A stretch of DNA of 64,000 nt, from contig NZ_JALPRX010000057.1 of the NCBI RefSeq assembly GCF_023223525.1, positions 1 to 64,000 on the forward strand, written 5' to 3'. This DNA comes from Roseomonas acroporae. GTDB lineage: Bacteria; Pseudomonadota; Alphaproteobacteria; Acetobacterales; Acetobacteraceae. The notes under the pieces are model-generated. The model made no database searches. It saw nothing but the letters and a program-made list of their open reading frames with translations, and was not told the DNA's origin. Below are positions 1 through 10,176 of this stretch, one piece after another; the stretch's first letter is position 1; each line of letters begins with the position of its first letter. Made by a program: the position numbers and the translations under genes.

Positions 1-232
1 ATTTTCCGGGCCGCTGAGCGAGTACGCTCAGCTTGAAAATGCTCTGACGGGAAGGGGCGGCGCCGGAGCGGCGCGCCGGGAGCGGGGGCGGCCGCGCCCG
101 CCTCGCCCTGGCGCCCGGCCTGGGCCTGCCGCTACCAGAGCGGAACGCAGATCGGTTGGGACTGCGTGCCGCCCCATCCCATTGTTTTCCGAACGGCTCC
201 AGAGCGGATCGCCGGCGGGCGGAAACGGCCGA
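1..232. repeat. Dispersed modular repeat, copy A (partial)
   Basis: Positions 1-40 form a hairpin: an outer ATTTTC/GAAAAT pair encloses an 8-bp GCTGAGCG/CGCTCAGC stem with a 4-nt loop. A second module at about 145-193 contains CGCAG/CTGCG arms around GGTTGGGA. It matches 30422-30470 at all but two positions I could count. It is followed at 202-222 by a GC-rich module also present at 24298-24320. No coding sequence is visible in 1-350, which lies downstream of the SH3 lipoprotein gene. See copies B (24.2 kb) and C (30.3 kb). Confidence 0.7.
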
Positions 233-350
233 CGGCGCGAAGCCGCTCCGAAGCCAGGGACCTGTGGCGGATTGCGGTCCCGCGGCCGGAGTGCGGCTCG
301 CCACGGGCGGCCTCGCGCCGGCTTTTCCGGCCGGCGGGCCGGCGCCGCGG

Positions 351-1121
351 CTACTGCCCCTCGTCGAGCAGGCTGCCGTGGATCCAGCCGATCGGCTCGC
401 TGCCGCCGACTTGGTACCAGCCGCCCGGCGCCTGGCCGAAGACGCGCAGCGTCGTGCCGCGCTGCACCACCTGCAGCACCGTGCTGCCGCCGACCGGCGC
501 GCTGCGCAGGTTGCCGTTCTGCCGCAGCGTGACGCGCTGCGCGCCGCCGGGCGGCATGGGGGCGGGCGCGACGGACGGCGCGGCGGCCGCCGGCGGCGCG
601 GCGGGCCGGGCGGTCCCGGGGGGCGGCGCGGGGGGCGCCGCGGCGGGCGGCTGGAAGTTGCGCGGCGGATCGTTGGGCAGCGGCGGCAGCGGCGAGGAGG
701 CGATCTGCCGGGCCGATTGCGGGCCGCCGCCCTCGAAGCACCGGGTGACGATGTCGATGTAGACGCGCGTCGCCTCGGGGCTGCTGGTGGCGAAGTGCTG
801 GTCCACCCTCGCCGCATCGCCCTCGAAGCTCACCACCGAGACGAAGGGGATGAAGGCGTCGTCCGCCGCGCCCGTCAGGTTGGCCTGCCCGCACACCGCG
901 ACGGTGCGCGCGATGGCCTGCGGCCAGGACTGCACCGCCCGGAAGCGAACCGCGCCCGGCTCGGGCGCGCCCGAGCGCAGCTTCTCCTCCGCCGCCTGGC
1001 GTGCCCGCGCGGCGAGATCGGGTGCCGCCGGGTGGCCCTGGTCGGACTTGTCGTCGCAGGCCACGAGCAGGACGAGGCCGAGGCCGGCCAGCAGGCGGGC
1101 GAGGGTCGGGAACGGGTGCAG
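351..1121 (-). CDS. SH3-domain lipoprotein, likely CTG start
   Basis: Predicted outer-membrane or periplasmic lipoprotein of 256 residues. The N-terminus is a short hydrophobic stretch ending in the lipobox LVAC followed by DDKSD, so Cys would be lipidated. The middle holds an Ala/Glu-rich segment and a Pro/Ala-rich linker. The last 60 or so residues read as a bacterial SH3 domain (RVTLRQNGNLRSAPVGGSTV and GWYQVGG, then IGWIHGSLL), a fold usually linked to cell-wall binding. The open frame runs upstream to an ATG at 1226, but those 35 residues are Pro/Ala/Arg-rich and would bury the signal peptide. An AGGAGG sits nine bases before an in-frame CTG at 1121, which I take as the start. Exact role unknown. 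Confidence 0.72.
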   Translation of the reverse strand: MHPFPTLARLLAGLGLVLLVACDDKSDQGHPAAPDLAARARQAAEEKLRSGAPEPGAVRFRAVQSWPQAIARTVAVCGQANLTGAADDAFIPFVSVVSFEGDAARVDQHFATSSPEATRVYIDIVTRCFEGGGPQSARQIASSPLPPLPNDPPRNFQPPAAAPPAPPPGTARPAAPPAAAAPSVAPAPMPPGGAQRVTLRQNGNLRSAPVGGSTVLQVVQRGTTLRVFGQAPGGWYQVGGSEPIGWIHGSLLDEGQ

Positions 1122-1362
1122 CGTCGGGGTCCTCCTCGGCGGGCGCCGCGCGGCGGCAGGCGGGCACCCAGGTGGCGCCCAAGCGGGCGTCCAGACGGGC
1201 GCCCAGGCGGGCACCGGGGGCGGCATGTGCCCCGGCCCCGCACGGCGTAGCGGCGCGGCGGCGCCGGTTCAACCCGTCGGCCCGGGGCGGAGGCCGATCG
1301 GTCCCGGACGAAGGCGCCGCGTCTGGCCGCGAAGGGTCCCCACCCCACCGGACGGGCGCGCC

Positions 1363-1444
1363 CCGCACGTTCCGGGACCGACGCGCGCCTCCGCGCGTTC
1401 CGGGACCGACGCGCGCCCCCGCGTGTCCCGAGACCGACGAGCGC
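1363..1444. repeat. 28-bp direct repeat, three copies
   Basis: Three imperfect units beginning near 1369, 1397 and 1425, each with the core CCGGGACCGACGCGCGC or a close variant. They lie in the 397-bp gap between the divergent SH3 lipoprotein and uvsE genes. The gap holds no convincing gene. The third unit is the most diverged. Confidence 0.65.
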
Positions 1445-1518
1445 GGGCGACGGGGGCGGAACTCCTCCTCCCGCCGCGTGCTTGCATGCGGCCGGCGTCG
1501 CGCCGGCCCGGAGGACGC

Positions 1519-2565
1519 ATGCCCCCTGCCCCCGCCGACACGGCGCCGCTCCGCCTCGGCTTCCCCGTCAAGCTGCTGGGCGCGCCGGAGATCCGGAGCA
1601 ACGACACGCGGCGCTGGCAGAGCGGCCCGCACCTCAGGGTGTCGCTGGAATACCTGGACGCGACGCTGGACCACCTCGCCCGCCACGACATCCGCATGTA
1701 CCGGATGTCCTCCGACCTCGCCCCCTACGCCACCCACCCCGACATGCCGCAATTCCACGGCATGGTGGCCGAGAGCGATGCGGAGCTGCGCGCCGTCGGC
1801 CGCAAGGCAAGGGCGCTGGACATCCGGCTGAGCTTCCACCCCTCGCAATTCGTGGTGCTGAACAGCCCCGACCCGGCGCTGGTGGAACGCAGCATCCGCG
1901 ACCTCGCCTCGCAGGCCGAGATGCTGGACCGCATGGAGATGGGGCCGGAAGCGGTGGTGGTGATCCATGTCGGCGGCACCTACGGCGACGTGGCGGCCGG
2001 CAATGCGCGCTGGGTGGAGACCTGGAAGCGGCTGCCCGCGCCCGTGCGGCGACGCCTGGTGCTGGAGCACGACGACCTGCGCTTCTCGGCCGCCGACACA
2101 CTCTGGATCCACGGGCACACCGGCGTGCGGCTGATCTTCGACCACCAGCACTTCTGGTGCCTCAATCCGGCCGGGCTCGACATGCGCGACACGCTGGCGC
2201 GCATGCTGCGCACCTGGCCGGACGGGGTGCGGCCGAAGGTGCACTTCTCCTCGCCGCGCACGGAGATGCGGGAGGTGAGGCGCAGGGACCGGACGACCGG
2301 CAAGGCCACCACCGCGCTGCTGGCGCCGGTCTGGACCGGCCATGCCGACTTCGCCAACCCGTTCGAGTTCATCACCTTCATGCGCCTCGCCGACGGGCTG
2401 GAATTCGACGTGATGCTGGAGAGCAAGGCGAAGGACCTGGCGCTGATCCGGCTGCGGCCGGACCTGCTGCGCTACGCGCCGGCGGTGGCGGCCCGCTTCG
2501 GCCTGCGCGACGAGGCGCGTCCGGCGCTGGAAGCCGAGGAGGCGACCTCGATGGCGGTTGCCTGA
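1519..2565 (+). CDS. uvsE: UV damage endonuclease UvsE
   Basis: UVDE-family TIM-barrel endonuclease (348 residues) that nicks DNA immediately 5' of UV photoproducts and some other lesions, starting an excision pathway independent of UvrABC. Metal-binding motifs appear in the expected order: HPSQF (107-111), VIHVGG (about 149-154), LEHDD (182-186), DHQHF (208-212), KVHFSS (240-245) and ESKAKD near residue 305. The chosen ATG is preceded by GGAGGA only three bases away, which is tight. An in-frame ATG 12 codons upstream (1483) is possible. Monocistronic, divergent from the SH3 lipoprotein and converging on the TctC-type gene. Family call is firm; start is less so. Confidence 0.93.
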   Translation: MPPAPADTAPLRLGFPVKLLGAPEIRSNDTRRWQSGPHLRVSLEYLDATLDHLARHDIRMYRMSSDLAPYATHPDMPQFHGMVAESDAELRAVGRKARALDIRLSFHPSQFVVLNSPDPALVERSIRDLASQAEMLDRMEMGPEAVVVIHVGGTYGDVAAGNARWVETWKRLPAPVRRRLVLEHDDLRFSAADTLWIHGHTGVRLIFDHQHFWCLNPAGLDMRDTLARMLRTWPDGVRPKVHFSSPRTEMREVRRRDRTTGKATTALLAPVWTGHADFANPFEFITFMRLADGLEFDVMLESKAKDLALIRLRPDLLRYAPAVAARFGLRDEARPALEAEEATSMAVA

Positions 2566-2599
2566 GGCGGGCGGCCGGAAGGCCGCGCCGCCCCCGGCC

Positions 2600-3607
2600 T
2601 CAGTTCGCCACGATGCCGGCCGCGCGCACCACCGGGTCCCACTTCGCGGTCTCGTCGCGCAGCCACTTCGCGGCGGTCTCCGGCGTGGTGTCGGAGCGCG
2701 TCTCCATGGTCAGCTCGGCGAGGCGGGTCTTCACGCGGTCCATCGCCATCACCTTGTTCACCGCCTCGTTCATGGCGAGGACGATCGGCATGGGCGTGCC
2801 GGCGGGCGCCATCACCATGTGCCAGGTGTAGGCCTCGTAGCCCGGCACCGCCTCGGCGATGGTGGGCATGTCCGGCAGCAGCGGCAGGCGGTGGCTGGAG
2901 CTGATGCCGAGGCCCTTCACCTGGCCGCGCTGCACGTAGGGCAGCGCGTCGTTGGCGACGTTCATGATCATCGACAGCGTGCCGTTCAGCAGGTCCGGCA
3001 TGGCCGGCGCGGCGCCGCGATAGGGGACGTGGTTGACGCGCAGATCGCCCGCCTGCTTCAGGAACAGCTCCGCCGCGAGGTGCATGGCGCCGCCATTGCC
3101 CGAGGAGCCGTAGTCGTACTTGCCCGGGTTGTCGCGGTAGAGCTTGATGAGATCCTGCAGGTTGTTCACCGGCAGTTCCTTCGAGGCCATCAGGATCAGC
3201 GGGATCACGCCGCACAGCGCGACCGGCTGGAAATCCTTGTCCGGGTCGAAGGGCAGGCGCGCGAACATGGCGCGCAGCACGGTGTGCGCGACCGTGGTGT
3301 AGAGGAAGGTGTAGCCGTCCTTCGGCGCCTTCGCCACGACCTCGGTGCCGACCACCACGCCCGAGCCGGTGCGGTTGTCCACGATCACGCGCTGCGGGAG
3401 CATCTTGCCCAGCTCCTCGGCCAGCAGCCGGGCCGGGATGTCGGTGGGGCCGCCGGCGGCGAAGGGGACGACCAGCTTGATCGGCTGGTTCGGCCAGTTG
3501 CCCTGGGCGCGGGCGATGCCCGGGGCGACCAGGGGGGCGACCAGGGGCGCGGCCAGCGCGGCGGCACCGGCGAGGCGCAGGGAATCGCGGCGGGTGAGGA
3601 CGGACAT
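2600..3607 (-). CDS. Bug/TctC-family tripartite tricarboxylate transporter binding protein
   Basis: Periplasmic solute-binding protein of 335 residues. The N-terminus carries a twin-arginine-like signal (TRRDSLRLAGAAALAAP) and an Ala cleavage region ending IARAQG. The mature part has the family hallmarks: IKLVVPFAAGGPTD, the RVIVDNRTGSGVVVGTE segment, DGYTFL and the NHVPYRGAAPAMPDLLNG loop. Such proteins bind carboxylated ligands, usually for TctAB permeases. No TctA or TctB gene is next to it, as is common for this expanded family, so the ligand cannot be named. The start is fixed by AGGAGG ahead of ATG; a longer frame to 3793 lacks support. Confidence 0.93.
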   Translation of the reverse strand: MSVLTRRDSLRLAGAAALAAPLVAPLVAPGIARAQGNWPNQPIKLVVPFAAGGPTDIPARLLAEELGKMLPQRVIVDNRTGSGVVVGTEVVAKAPKDGYTFLYTTVAHTVLRAMFARLPFDPDKDFQPVALCGVIPLILMASKELPVNNLQDLIKLYRDNPGKYDYGSSGNGGAMHLAAELFLKQAGDLRVNHVPYRGAAPAMPDLLNGTLSMIMNVANDALPYVQRGQVKGLGISSSHRLPLLPDMPTIAEAVPGYEAYTWHMVMAPAGTPMPIVLAMNEAVNKVMAMDRVKTRLAELTMETRSDTTPETAAKWLRDETAKWDPVVRAAGIVAN

Positions 3608-3620
3608 GGTTTCCTCCTGG

Positions 3621-3690
3621 CGCGGCGGCGCCGGTCTGGATTCAGGCGCGGCGGCGCCGGTCTGAGTTCGGGCGCGGCGGCGCCCACCGG
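3621..3690. repeat. 26-bp direct repeat
   Basis: Two full units starting at 3621 and 3647 and a partial third at 3673, sharing CGCGGCGGCGCCGGTCTG. They lie just upstream of the TctC-type gene, between it and the end of ugpC. No gene is visible here. Confidence 0.55.
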
Positions 3691-3800
3691 GGCACCGGTA
3701 TCGCGCAACCGCAACGGAACGGCCATGGGCGGCGCATCGGCGCCGGCATGACAGGGCGGTCACGTAGGTGGCCCGAGCCGGCGGCGGCGTCAACCGACCG

Positions 3801-3823
3801 GCCGCAACCAGGGCGGTTGCGGC
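3801..3823 (-). terminator. Hairpin at the end of the ugp operon
   Basis: Perfect 9-bp inverted repeat GCCGCAACC / GGTTGCGGC with a 5-nt loop, placed directly after the ugpC stop. The strand downstream lacks a T-run, so it may act as an mRNA 3' stabiliser or a weak intrinsic terminator. The hairpin is seen directly; its function is inferred. Confidence 0.5.
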
Positions 3824-4936
<1,113 letters not shown>

Positions 4937-4939
4937 GCG

Positions 4940-5848
4940 CTACTTCTCCGTCTCGGTCAGGCCGCGCACGAACCAGCGCTGCATCAGCACCACCACGGCG
5001 ACCGGCGGCAGCAGCGAGAGCACGGCGGTGGCCATGATGGTGTTCCACTCGTTCTGCGAATCGCCGTTGCCGATCATGCGCGCGAGGCCGAGCACGACGG
5101 TCTGCAGCGACTGGTCGTTCACCACCAGCAGCGGCCAGAGGTACTGGTTCCAGCCGTAGAGGAACAGGATCACGAACAGCGCCGCGATGTTGGTGCGGGA
5201 AAGCGGCAGCACCACGTCGCGCAGGAAGCGCAGCGGGCCGGCGCCGTCGAGCTTGGCGGCCTCCACCAGCTCGTCGGGAATGGTGAGGAAGAACTGGCGG
5301 AACAGCAGCGTCGCCGTGGCCGAGGCGATCAGCGGGATGGTGAGCCCGGCCATGGTGTTGACGAGGCCGAGGCTGACCATGACCTGGAAGGTGGGGATGA
5401 TCCGCACCTCCACCGGCAGCATCAGCGTGACGAAGATCATCCAGAAGGCCAGCATCCGCCCGGGGAAGCGGAAGAACACCACGGCGAAGGCCGAGAGCAG
5501 CGAGATGGCGATCTTGCCGGCGGCGATCAGCACCGCCATGACGATGCTGTTCCTCAGCATCAGCCAGGCCGGGGTGGTGCGGAAGCGGCCGCCGCCCTCC
5601 AGCCAGGCGACGCGGTAATTCTCCGGCCCCTGCGCCCCCGGCAGCAGCGGCACGTCGCCGCGGCCGATGGTGGAGGCGTCGTGCGTCGAGCCGACCAGGG
5701 TGATCCAGACCGGCAGGCAGAACACGGCGACGCCGAGCAGCAGCCACAGATGCGTGCGCCAGGAGACGCGGTGGATCGGGTTCCAGTCGCGCGGCGGGCG
5801 GGAGCGGCGGGAGGCCGCCGCCGGCGCGGGCGCGGGCGCCTCGGGCAT
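4940..5848 (-). CDS. ugpE: Ugp-type ABC importer permease UgpE
   Basis: Inner-membrane permease of 302 residues in the MalG/UgpE class. A Pro/Ala-rich cytoplasmic N-terminus precedes the first membrane helix (LWLLLGVAVFCLPVWITLV), and about six helices follow in all. The EAA loop that docks on UgpC is clear: ELVEAAKLDGAGPLRFL, followed by a conserved LPLSRTNIAALFV helix. The ATG overlaps the ugpA stop by one base (TGATG on the coding strand), so translation is probably coupled. It pairs with UgpA to form the translocation pore. Confidence 0.92.
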   Translation of the reverse strand: MPEAPAPAPAAASRRSRPPRDWNPIHRVSWRTHLWLLLGVAVFCLPVWITLVGSTHDASTIGRGDVPLLPGAQGPENYRVAWLEGGGRFRTTPAWLMLRNSIVMAVLIAAGKIAISLLSAFAVVFFRFPGRMLAFWMIFVTLMLPVEVRIIPTFQVMVSLGLVNTMAGLTIPLIASATATLLFRQFFLTIPDELVEAAKLDGAGPLRFLRDVVLPLSRTNIAALFVILFLYGWNQYLWPLLVVNDQSLQTVVLGLARMIGNGDSQNEWNTIMATAVLSLLPPVAVVVLMQRWFVRGLTETEK

Positions 5849-6729
5849 CAGTAGTGGACCCGCCGCTCGATGTAGCGGAACTGGATCGCGGTCAGCGCCA
5901 CCACGATCGCCATCAGGATCACCGATTGCGCCGCCGAGCCGCCGAGGTCGAGGTTGTCCACGCCGTCCACGTAGACGCGGTAGATCAGCGTCTCCGTGGC
6001 ATTGCCCGGCCCGCCGCGGGTCAGCGCGTGGATCACGCCGAAGGTGTCGAAGAAGGCGTAGACGAGGTTGACCACCAGCAGGAAGAAGGTGGTGGGCGAG
6101 AGCAGCGGGAACACCACGGTCCAGAAGCGCCGCACGGGCTTCGCGCCGTCGATCGCGGCCGCCTCCAGCACGCTGGCCGGGATGGCGTGCAGCCCGGCGA
6201 GGAAGAACAGGAAGTTGTAGGAGACCTGCTTCCAGCTCGCCGCCAGCACCACCAGCGCCATGGCCTGCCCGCCGTTCAGCCGGTAGTCCCACGGGATGCC
6301 GGCCGCGTTCAGCGCGCGGCCGAGCAGGCCGATCTCGGGGTGGAACAGGAACAGCCACAGCACGGCGGCGACGGCCGGCGCCACCGCGTAGGGCCAGATC
6401 AGCAGGGTGCGGTAGAGCCCGGCGCCGCGGCGCACCTTGTCCGCCTGCACCGCCAGGAACAGCCCGGCCGAGAGCGAGAGCAGCGTCACGGACGCGGCGA
6501 ACACCGCCGTGGTGCGCAGCGATTGCAGGTAGCCGGGATCCGACAGGACCTCGGCGAAATTCTCGAACCAGACGAATTCGGCGGCGAGGCCGAACGGGTC
6601 CTCGCGCAGCACGGACTGGTAGAGCGCCATGCCCGCCGGCCAGAAGAAGAAGACCAGCGTGACGGCGAGCTGCGGCAGCAGCAGCGCGTAGGGCAGCGCG
6701 CGGCCGCCGAAGATCGCCTTGCGTTGCAC
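5848..6729 (-). CDS. ugpA: Ugp-type ABC importer permease UgpA
   Basis: Inner-membrane permease of 293 residues in the MalF/UgpA class. It has six predicted helices (the first [20 protein letters not shown]). The EAA motif is [16 protein letters not shown], followed by the [18 protein letters not shown] helix. It heterodimerises with UgpE. It starts 39 bases after ugpB and overlaps ugpE by one base. Order and spacing match canonical ugp operons. Confidence 0.92.
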   Translation of the reverse strand: MQRKAIFGGRALPYALLLPQLAVTLVFFFWPAGMALYQSVLREDPFGLAAEFVWFENFAEVLSDPGYLQSLRTTAVFAASVTLLSLSAGLFLAVQADKVRRGAGLYRTLLIWPYAVAPAVAAVLWLFLFHPEIGLLGRALNAAGIPWDYRLNGGQAMALVVLAASWKQVSYNFLFFLAGLHAIPASVLEAAAIDGAKPVRRFWTVVFPLLSPTTFFLLVVNLVYAFFDTFGVIHALTRGGPGNATETLIYRVYVDGVDNLDLGGSAAQSVILMAIVVALTAIQFRYIERRVHY

Positions 6730-6768
6730 GTCAGGCGGCCGTTCGGCCGCGATCCACGGACACGGCGC

Positions 6769-8142
6769 TCAGGCCCGGTTCTGGCGCTCGAAGTTGCGCA
6801 GCACCTGGTTGCCGCGCGTGGTGGCGTTGGCCAGCGCCTGCGCCACCGGCTGCTGGCCCTGCAGGGCGCGCTCCAGCTCCTCCTGCATGATGACGCGGAT
6901 CTCGACGAAGCCGCCGAGGCGGATGCCGCGCGAATTGTCGGTCATGCGGCCGCCGCGCAGGAGCTGCTCGATCGGGACCTGGGCGCCGGGGTTGCGCTCG
7001 TAGAAGCCCGAGGCCTTCACCTGCTCGAAGGCGGCGCGGGTGAGCGGCAGGTAGCCGGTGTCGGTGTGCCACTTCGCCTGCGCCGCCGGCTGGCTGATGT
7101 GGCGGAAGAACTCGGCGATGCCGCGCATCTCGGCCTCGGAACGCGTGTTGCGCGGCCCGCCCTGCATCACCCAGAAGGAGGCGCCGCCGATGATCGAGTT
7201 GATCGGCGCGCCGGGCACGTCGTCGTAGTAGGGCAGCATGCCCTCGCCCCAGGCGAAGCGCGCCTCCTTCTCGACGCGCGCGCGCAGGCCGGAGGAGGCG
7301 AGCACGATCGAGGCCTGCCCGGCCGGCAGCAGCGCGTCGGCGGCGTTGTCGCGGCCGCCGTAGCGGTAGAGGCCCTCGGACTGCCAGCGCACCAGGTTCT
7401 CCAGGTGGCGGCGGATCAGCGGGTTGTCGATGCGCAGCTCGGCGCCGAGGCCGGCGAAGCCGTTGGCCAGCGTCGCCAGCGGGATGTCGTGCAGCGCCGA
7501 GACCTGCTCGATGTTGAGCCAGGTGGGCCAGGAGGTGGTGAAGGGCACGGCGCCGGTGTTCGCGGCCTTCAGCCTGCGCATCGCCGCCTCCAGCTCGGCA
7601 TAGGTCGTGGGCGGCTTCTCGGGGTCGAGCCCGGCCTGGCGGAAATGGTCCTTGTTCCAGAACATCACCGAGGTCGAGCTGTTGAACGGCATCGAGGCCT
7701 GCTTCCCGTCCGCCGTCTGGTAGTAGCCGCGAACGGCGGGCAGGAAGTCGGAGAAGTCGATCCGCGTGCCGGTGCGCTCCAGCAGCTCGTGCACCGGGAT
7801 CACGGCGCGGCCGGCCGCCATCATGGTGGCGGTGCCGACCTCGAACATCTGCACGATGTGCGGCGCGGTGCCGGCGCGGAAGGCGGCGATCGCGGCCACC
7901 ATCGTCTCCGGGTAGGAGCCGCGGAAGCTCGGCACGATGCGCACGCCGCGCTGGCTGTCGTTGTAGGCGGCGACCATCGCCTCCAGCAGCCCGCCGAGCG
8001 GCTGCGGCAGGCCATGCCAGAAGTGCAGTTCCACCGGCGCGGCCTGCGCCCGGCCGATGGAGGGGGTGGCGAGCAGCGCCGGGGCGGCTGCCAGCACGGC
8101 GCGGCGCGCGAGCGGCAGGGCATTGGCGGGACGACGGGGCAT
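6769..8142 (-). CDS. ugpB: Extracellular solute-binding protein UgpB
   Basis: Periplasmic binding protein of 457 residues, family 1 of ABC binding proteins, that should deliver glycerol-3-phosphate or a glycerophosphodiester to UgpAE-C. The N-terminus is a Sec/Tat-like signal (ALPLARRAVLAAAPALLATP, then an IGRAQA cleavage region). The mature start VELHFWHGLPQPLGGLL and the later ASMPFNSSTSVMFWNKD and INSIIGGASFWVMQGG segments are strongly UgpB-like. First gene of the operon; the preceding 315 bases hold a 29-bp tandem repeat that may be part of its leader or of an intergenic spacer. Confidence 0.93.
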   Translation of the reverse strand: MPRRPANALPLARRAVLAAAPALLATPSIGRAQAAPVELHFWHGLPQPLGGLLEAMVAAYNDSQRGVRIVPSFRGSYPETMVAAIAAFRAGTAPHIVQMFEVGTATMMAAGRAVIPVHELLERTGTRIDFSDFLPAVRGYYQTADGKQASMPFNSSTSVMFWNKDHFRQAGLDPEKPPTTYAELEAAMRRLKAANTGAVPFTTSWPTWLNIEQVSALHDIPLATLANGFAGLGAELRIDNPLIRRHLENLVRWQSEGLYRYGGRDNAADALLPAGQASIVLASSGLRARVEKEARFAWGEGMLPYYDDVPGAPINSIIGGASFWVMQGGPRNTRSEAEMRGIAEFFRHISQPAAQAKWHTDTGYLPLTRAAFEQVKASGFYERNPGAQVPIEQLLRGGRMTDNSRGIRLGGFVEIRVIMQEELERALQGQQPVAQALANATTRGNQVLRNFERQNRA

Positions 8143-8320
8143 GGCGGCGGAAGCCTCCCGGAGGACGGATCGGCCGTGCGGGTAGGAGCCGGCCGTTGCA
8201 GCGGTATTACAGGACGGCGTCGGTTCGATGAAGCGGGCTCGGCGCGGTCACGGCGGGTCGCCGGCCGCACGGCGCGCCGGCCGCAGCAACACCCTTTGGT
8301 GAGCCGGCCGGTCGCGTGAC

Positions 8321-8436
8321 GGGTCTGCGATGCCGGCCTGCGGCACGGCGGGTCTGCGATGCCGGCCTTCGGCACGGCGGGTCTGCGATGCCAGCCTGCG
8401 GCACGGCGGGCCTGCGATGCCGGCCTTCGGCACGGC
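8321..8436. repeat. 29-bp tandem repeat, four units, alternating types
   Basis: Four head-to-tail 29-bp units at 8321, 8350, 8379 and 8408. Units 1 and 3 contain CCTGCGGC and units 2 and 4 contain CCTTCGGC, so the array also reads as two 58-bp higher-order repeats. Each unit can fold a small GCCG/CGGC stem. It fills the gap between ugpB and the divergently oriented end region of the ammonia-lyase gene. There are no spacers, so it is not a CRISPR array. Confidence 0.85.
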
Positions 8437-8457
8437 GGGGCGCGCCGGCGGCCGGGA

Positions 8458-9630
8458 TCAGCCGACGAGGCGCGCGTAGAGCGCCGGATCGGTGGCGCCC
8501 TCGGTGCCGAAGAGCAGCACCCGGCTGTCGGGACCGAGGCCGAGGGCGGCGCGCGACTCCGCCTCGGCCGCGGCGAGCAGCAGGGCGGCGAGGCCGGCCA
8601 CGGCGCTCTCCCCGGCGGTGACCGGCGGATCGCGCCGGGTGAGCAGGCGCATCGCGTCCACCGCGGCCGCGTCCGGCACCGCCATGGCGGCGAAGGCGGC
8701 GCGCTCCAGCTCCTGCCAGGCGAGCAGGCTGGGCTCGCCGCAGGCCAGCCCCGCCATCAGCGTGTCGAGCGCGCCGGTCACGACGGTGGGCGCGCCGGCC
8801 GAGAGGCTGGCCAGGATGCAGGCGGCGCGGTCCGGCTCGGCGACCACGAGAAGCGGGCCATCCAGGCCGTAGCGCGACCGCATCTGCACGGAGACCGCGG
8901 CCGCGACGCCGCCGACGCCGGCCTGCACGAAGACGTGCGTGGGCGGCGCCGGGATCTGGTCCGCCGCCTCGTCGGCCATCACGCGGTAGCCCTGCATCAC
9001 GTCGCGCGGCACCTCGGTATAGCCCGGATAGGCCGTGTCGGAGACGACGAACCAGCCCCGCCGCTCCGCCTCCGCCTGCGCCGCGCGCACGGCATCGTCG
9101 TAATTGCCCGCCGCCTCGCGGATCTCGGCGCCGAGCGCGGCCATCGCGTCGCGCCTTCCCCGGCTGACGCCGGGATGCACGAAGATCACGCAGCGGCAGC
9201 CGAATTGCCGCGCGCCCCAGGCCACGGCACGGCCGTGGTTGCCGTCGGTGGCGCAGGTGACGGTGATGTCGCGCGTCGCCTCGGCGTGGCTGCCGGCGAG
9301 CAGCGCCGCGGAGTCGGCCGCCTGCGCCACGCCGCGCCGCGCCAGTTCCGCCCCCAGCAGCCGCGCCACCGCCCAGGCGCCGCCCAGCGCCTTGAAGGAG
9401 CCGAGGCCGAAGCGACCGCCCTCGTCCTTGTAGTGGACGGCGGCGACCCCGGCGGCGGCGGCGACGTCCGGCAGGTCGCGCAGCGGCGTGGGCGCGTAGC
9501 CGGGCCAGGCGCGGATCGCGTCGCGGGCACGGCGGAAGCCGCCCTCGGGCAGGACCACCAGCCCGGGCGTGCCGGCCCGCGGGTTGCGCAGCAGCCGGAA
9601 CGGGTGCGGGGGGAAGGACGGAGGCGACAT
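8458..9630 (-). CDS. dpaL: Diaminopropionate ammonia-lyase
   Basis: PLP-dependent fold-type II enzyme (390 residues) of the DpaL/YgeX family, which degrades 2,3-diaminopropionate to pyruvate and ammonia. The cofactor lysine lies in YKDEGGRFGLGSFKALGG (Lys80); the family's asparagine/aspartate loop is TCATDGNHGRAVAWGA. The glycine-rich phosphate loop is QAGVGGVAAAV and the C-terminal LLFGTEGATDP is typical. The start follows a weak purine stretch; an upstream in-frame extension to 9891 is Arg/Pro-rich and unlikely. It stands alone, without the purine-catabolic neighbours seen in enterics, so the physiological substrate may be a related diamino acid. Confidence 0.9.
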   Translation of the reverse strand: MSPPSFPPHPFRLLRNPRAGTPGLVVLPEGGFRRARDAIRAWPGYAPTPLRDLPDVAAAAGVAAVHYKDEGGRFGLGSFKALGGAWAVARLLGAELARRGVAQAADSAALLAGSHAEATRDITVTCATDGNHGRAVAWGARQFGCRCVIFVHPGVSRGRRDAMAALGAEIREAAGNYDDAVRAAQAEAERRGWFVVSDTAYPGYTEVPRDVMQGYRVMADEAADQIPAPPTHVFVQAGVGGVAAAVSVQMRSRYGLDGPLLVVAEPDRAACILASLSAGAPTVVTGALDTLMAGLACGEPSLLAWQELERAAFAAMAVPDAAAVDAMRLLTRRDPPVTAGESAVAGLAALLLAAAEAESRAALGLGPDSRVLLFGTEGATDPALYARLVG

Positions 9631-10176
9631 GCGCCCAACTTGCGGCACCGGCGCCTCGGCGTCCACGCGGCGGGGGATGCGGTCCGGCGGCCCGGCGTCA
9701 TGCTGCGTCCGGCGCCGGCACGGCGCCATGCCGCGCCCGGCGCCGGCCCCGCACCCTGCCCCGGGCGAACCCCGGCAGGTGCGCGCACGGACGGATGACC
9801 GGGCAACCCGCTCCGGCAGGCCACGGAAGCGCGGGGTGGGCGGCCGGCCCCCCTGGTCCCCGGCCACGGGTCGGGGGATGAAACTTCGCACACAAATGAA
9901 CCACGACCGCCGCGGCGCCTGTTACAATGGCACGTCGCGCCGCCTGCCCCATCGGGCGGCACGATGTTCCGTGGGAAAGACGGTGCGGCCTCGTCGCGTC
10001 GTCGGTCCGCCCGTGCGGCATCGCGCCGCGCGGGTGGCGGCCGGACCGGGAGCCCGACCCGGTCCGGCCACCCCGGTCCTTCCATCCGCCCGCCCCCCTT
10101 CCGCCGCCGGCCGGGGTTGACGGGGCAAGAGACGGGAGGGATACCCGACCCCCTCCCTCGCTTCCCGGTCCCAGAC
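9631..10176. other. Intergenic region between dpaL and trpS
   Basis: About 546 bases with no supported gene. Only 9880-9930 is relatively AT-rich and contains a TACAAT (9923-9928) resembling a -10 box, but no acceptable -35 element stands 16-18 bases upstream. A divergent promoter region for dpaL and trpS is expected here. Long open frames crossing it are high-GC artefacts. Confidence 0.45.

Noticed and set aside
28-2343. 771-codon leftward ORF across the SH3 lipoprotein and uvsE
   Set aside because: Composition is Arg/Pro/His shadow translation antisense to uvsE, with no motif. It is a high-GC artefact.
8321-8436. CRISPR array
   Set aside because: The units are contiguous with no spacers and no cas genes are nearby.
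9923-9928. TACAAT as a firm trpS promoter
   Set aside because: No acceptable -35 sequence at the right distance.
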